Below, in pieces: positions 59,919 through 60,400 of a DNA stretch of 60,400 nt. The notes beneath the pieces were generated by a model. That model made no database searches. It saw nothing but the letters and a program-made list of their open reading frames with translations, and was not told the origin of the DNA. Numbering within the stretch: the first letter of the stretch is position 1; each line of letters begins with the position of its first letter. Source of the stretch: an uncultured Acidimicrobiales bacterium (GTDB taxonomy: Bacteria; Actinomycetota; Acidimicrobiia; Acidimicrobiales; SZUA-35); the NCBI GenBank assembly GCA_937925335.1, contig CALEWY010000024.1:1-60400 (forward strand), in the 5' to 3' direction. A program made the translations under genes and the position numbers.

Positions 59919-60184
59919 TTTCTTGTTCCCTCCATAGATGGGGTGGTGTGTGTTCGGTGTGTGGTTGCTTGTGAAGACAAACCTAAGACAGGTCTGCCTT
60001 CCCACCATCGGGGACACCCCGGGTCCCCATAGGGAACGTTAGGGGATGGCCGTAACTCCTGCCGAACGAACGGCACAGAATGGGCCAAAATCACCAAACC
60101 CACCTCCATCCAGGGGATGAAGGTGGGTCTGCGGTTCCCGAGTTTGGGTGTGATCAAGCCGAGTTGTGCCTCAGCCGGTCCTCA
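59919..60184 (-). promoter_or_regulatory. Intergenic region and promoter of the iniB-like gene
   Basis: On the minus strand TAGGTT (59985-59980) is a good -10 candidate, giving a leader of about 55 nt with a ggaggg site. The box GTCCCCGAT (60015-60007) lies 21 bases upstream, matching the acidic-protein gene where the gap is 22. Around it are GC-rich inverted repeats (ggggacaccccgggtcccc). No gene is seen here. Confidence 0.5.
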
Positions 60185-60400
60185 TCAGTCGATGATGGCG
60201 TCGTCGATCGAGCCGTGGTCGACGTCAACGTCGGTGCTCTCAAGCTCGACGTGAGCATCGACGTCGAGCCCATCGTCATCGGTGAACGAGTTGTTGATGC
60301 TCTCGTCGTTCTCGACGAAGACCTGGGTGTTGGTCTCATCGATGTCGGTCTCGGTCGTGTTGAACGAGTCCGTCGTGGTCTCTTCGATGGCGATGTCGTT
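60185..60400 (-). CDS. Partial CDS, C-terminus of a second IniB-like protein
   Basis: The last 71 codons of a gene that runs off the right edge. The sequence NDESINNSFTDDDGLDVDAH, then VELESTDVDVDHGSIDDAIID, matches the C-terminus of the downstream IniB-like protein with only a few changes (DGLDVDAH for DGLDIDAH, SIDDAIID for SISDAIID). The gene is therefore a tandem duplicate placed before iniB in the same direction. Confidence 0.85.
   Translation of the reverse strand, partial: NDIAIEETTTDSFNTTETDIDETNTQVFVENDESINNSFTDDDGLDVDAHVELESTDVDVDHGSIDDAIID

Noticed and set aside
1..60400. tRNA, rRNA, insertion sequence or prophage genes
   Set aside because: No gap showed a tRNA-like cloverleaf or the ttcga loop in context, and no transposase, integrase or phage structural protein was found among the frames; a covariance search would be needed to be certain for small RNAs.

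Overview
This window looks like a chromosomal stretch of a high-GC actinobacterium, probably of the class Acidimicrobiia (Ilumatobacter-like). That placement is an inference. It rests on the gene content (F420-type PPOX oxidoreductase, DUF4032 protein, IclR regulator divergent from leuCD, iniBAC-like dynamin locus), the strong GC bias at third codon positions, frequent GTG starts, and at least ten genes with a TANNNT -10 hexamer only 6-7 nt before the start codon, the signature of leaderless mRNAs. I see no prophage, insertion sequence, CRISPR array, rRNA or tRNA.

Layout. (1) 1-96: the first 32 codons of a minus-strand gene, possibly an AddB-like PD-(D/E)XK nuclease. (2) 131-13834: a compact plus-strand operon of overlapping cistrons: two DUF4132 paralogues with a 28-aa remnant of a third copy between them, a MoxR AAA+ ATPase, a DUF5682 protein, a CoxE-like VWA protein and a SWIM zinc-finger protein. 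These are the same families as E. coli yehI-yehL-yehM-yehP-yehQ, a conserved but functionally uncharacterised module. (3) 13.9-24.5 kb: mixed housekeeping and envelope genes (fasciclin protein, SDR, PPOX, arfB, zinc ribbon, membrane protein, lipoprotein, trmL, TetR regulator, methyltransferase, a repeat-bearing hypothetical, EEP phosphodiesterase). (4) 24.5-42 kb: amino-acid biosynthesis in several blocks: leuB-ilvE-cimA on the minus strand, an NdgR/LtbR-type IclR regulator divergent from leuC-leuD, and serA. CimA, LeuCD and LeuB together make a citramalate route to 2-oxobutyrate and isoleucine. Between the blocks lie greA, lipoproteins, an RND permease, two SDRs and a large beta-propeller lipoprotein. 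(5) 42-51 kb: flavoprotein, Crp/Fnr regulator, SH3-like lipoprotein, methyltransferases, DUF4032 protein, alpha/beta hydrolase, flippase-like protein, DUF3592-like protein. (6) 51.3-60.4 kb: a membrane-stress-type locus: an Hsp70 NBD joined through a Pro-rich linker and one transmembrane helix to a BON-like domain, a divergent acidic protein, and an operon ordered iniB', iniB, iniA, iniC with two dynamin-family GTPases and two IniB-like proteins.

The two points of greatest interest are the yeh-like MoxR/VWA/SWIM/DUF4132 operon, whose paralogues and remnant record past duplication, and the iniBAC-like locus with a membrane-anchored Hsp70. The iniB-like gene and the acidic gene beside hsp70 share an upstream box at matching distance from their -10 elements, which suggests co-regulation. 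A third theme is unusually frequent short tandem duplication: 12-, 13-, 15-, 18-, 44- and 60-bp periods, both in frame inside linkers and in intergenic DNA.
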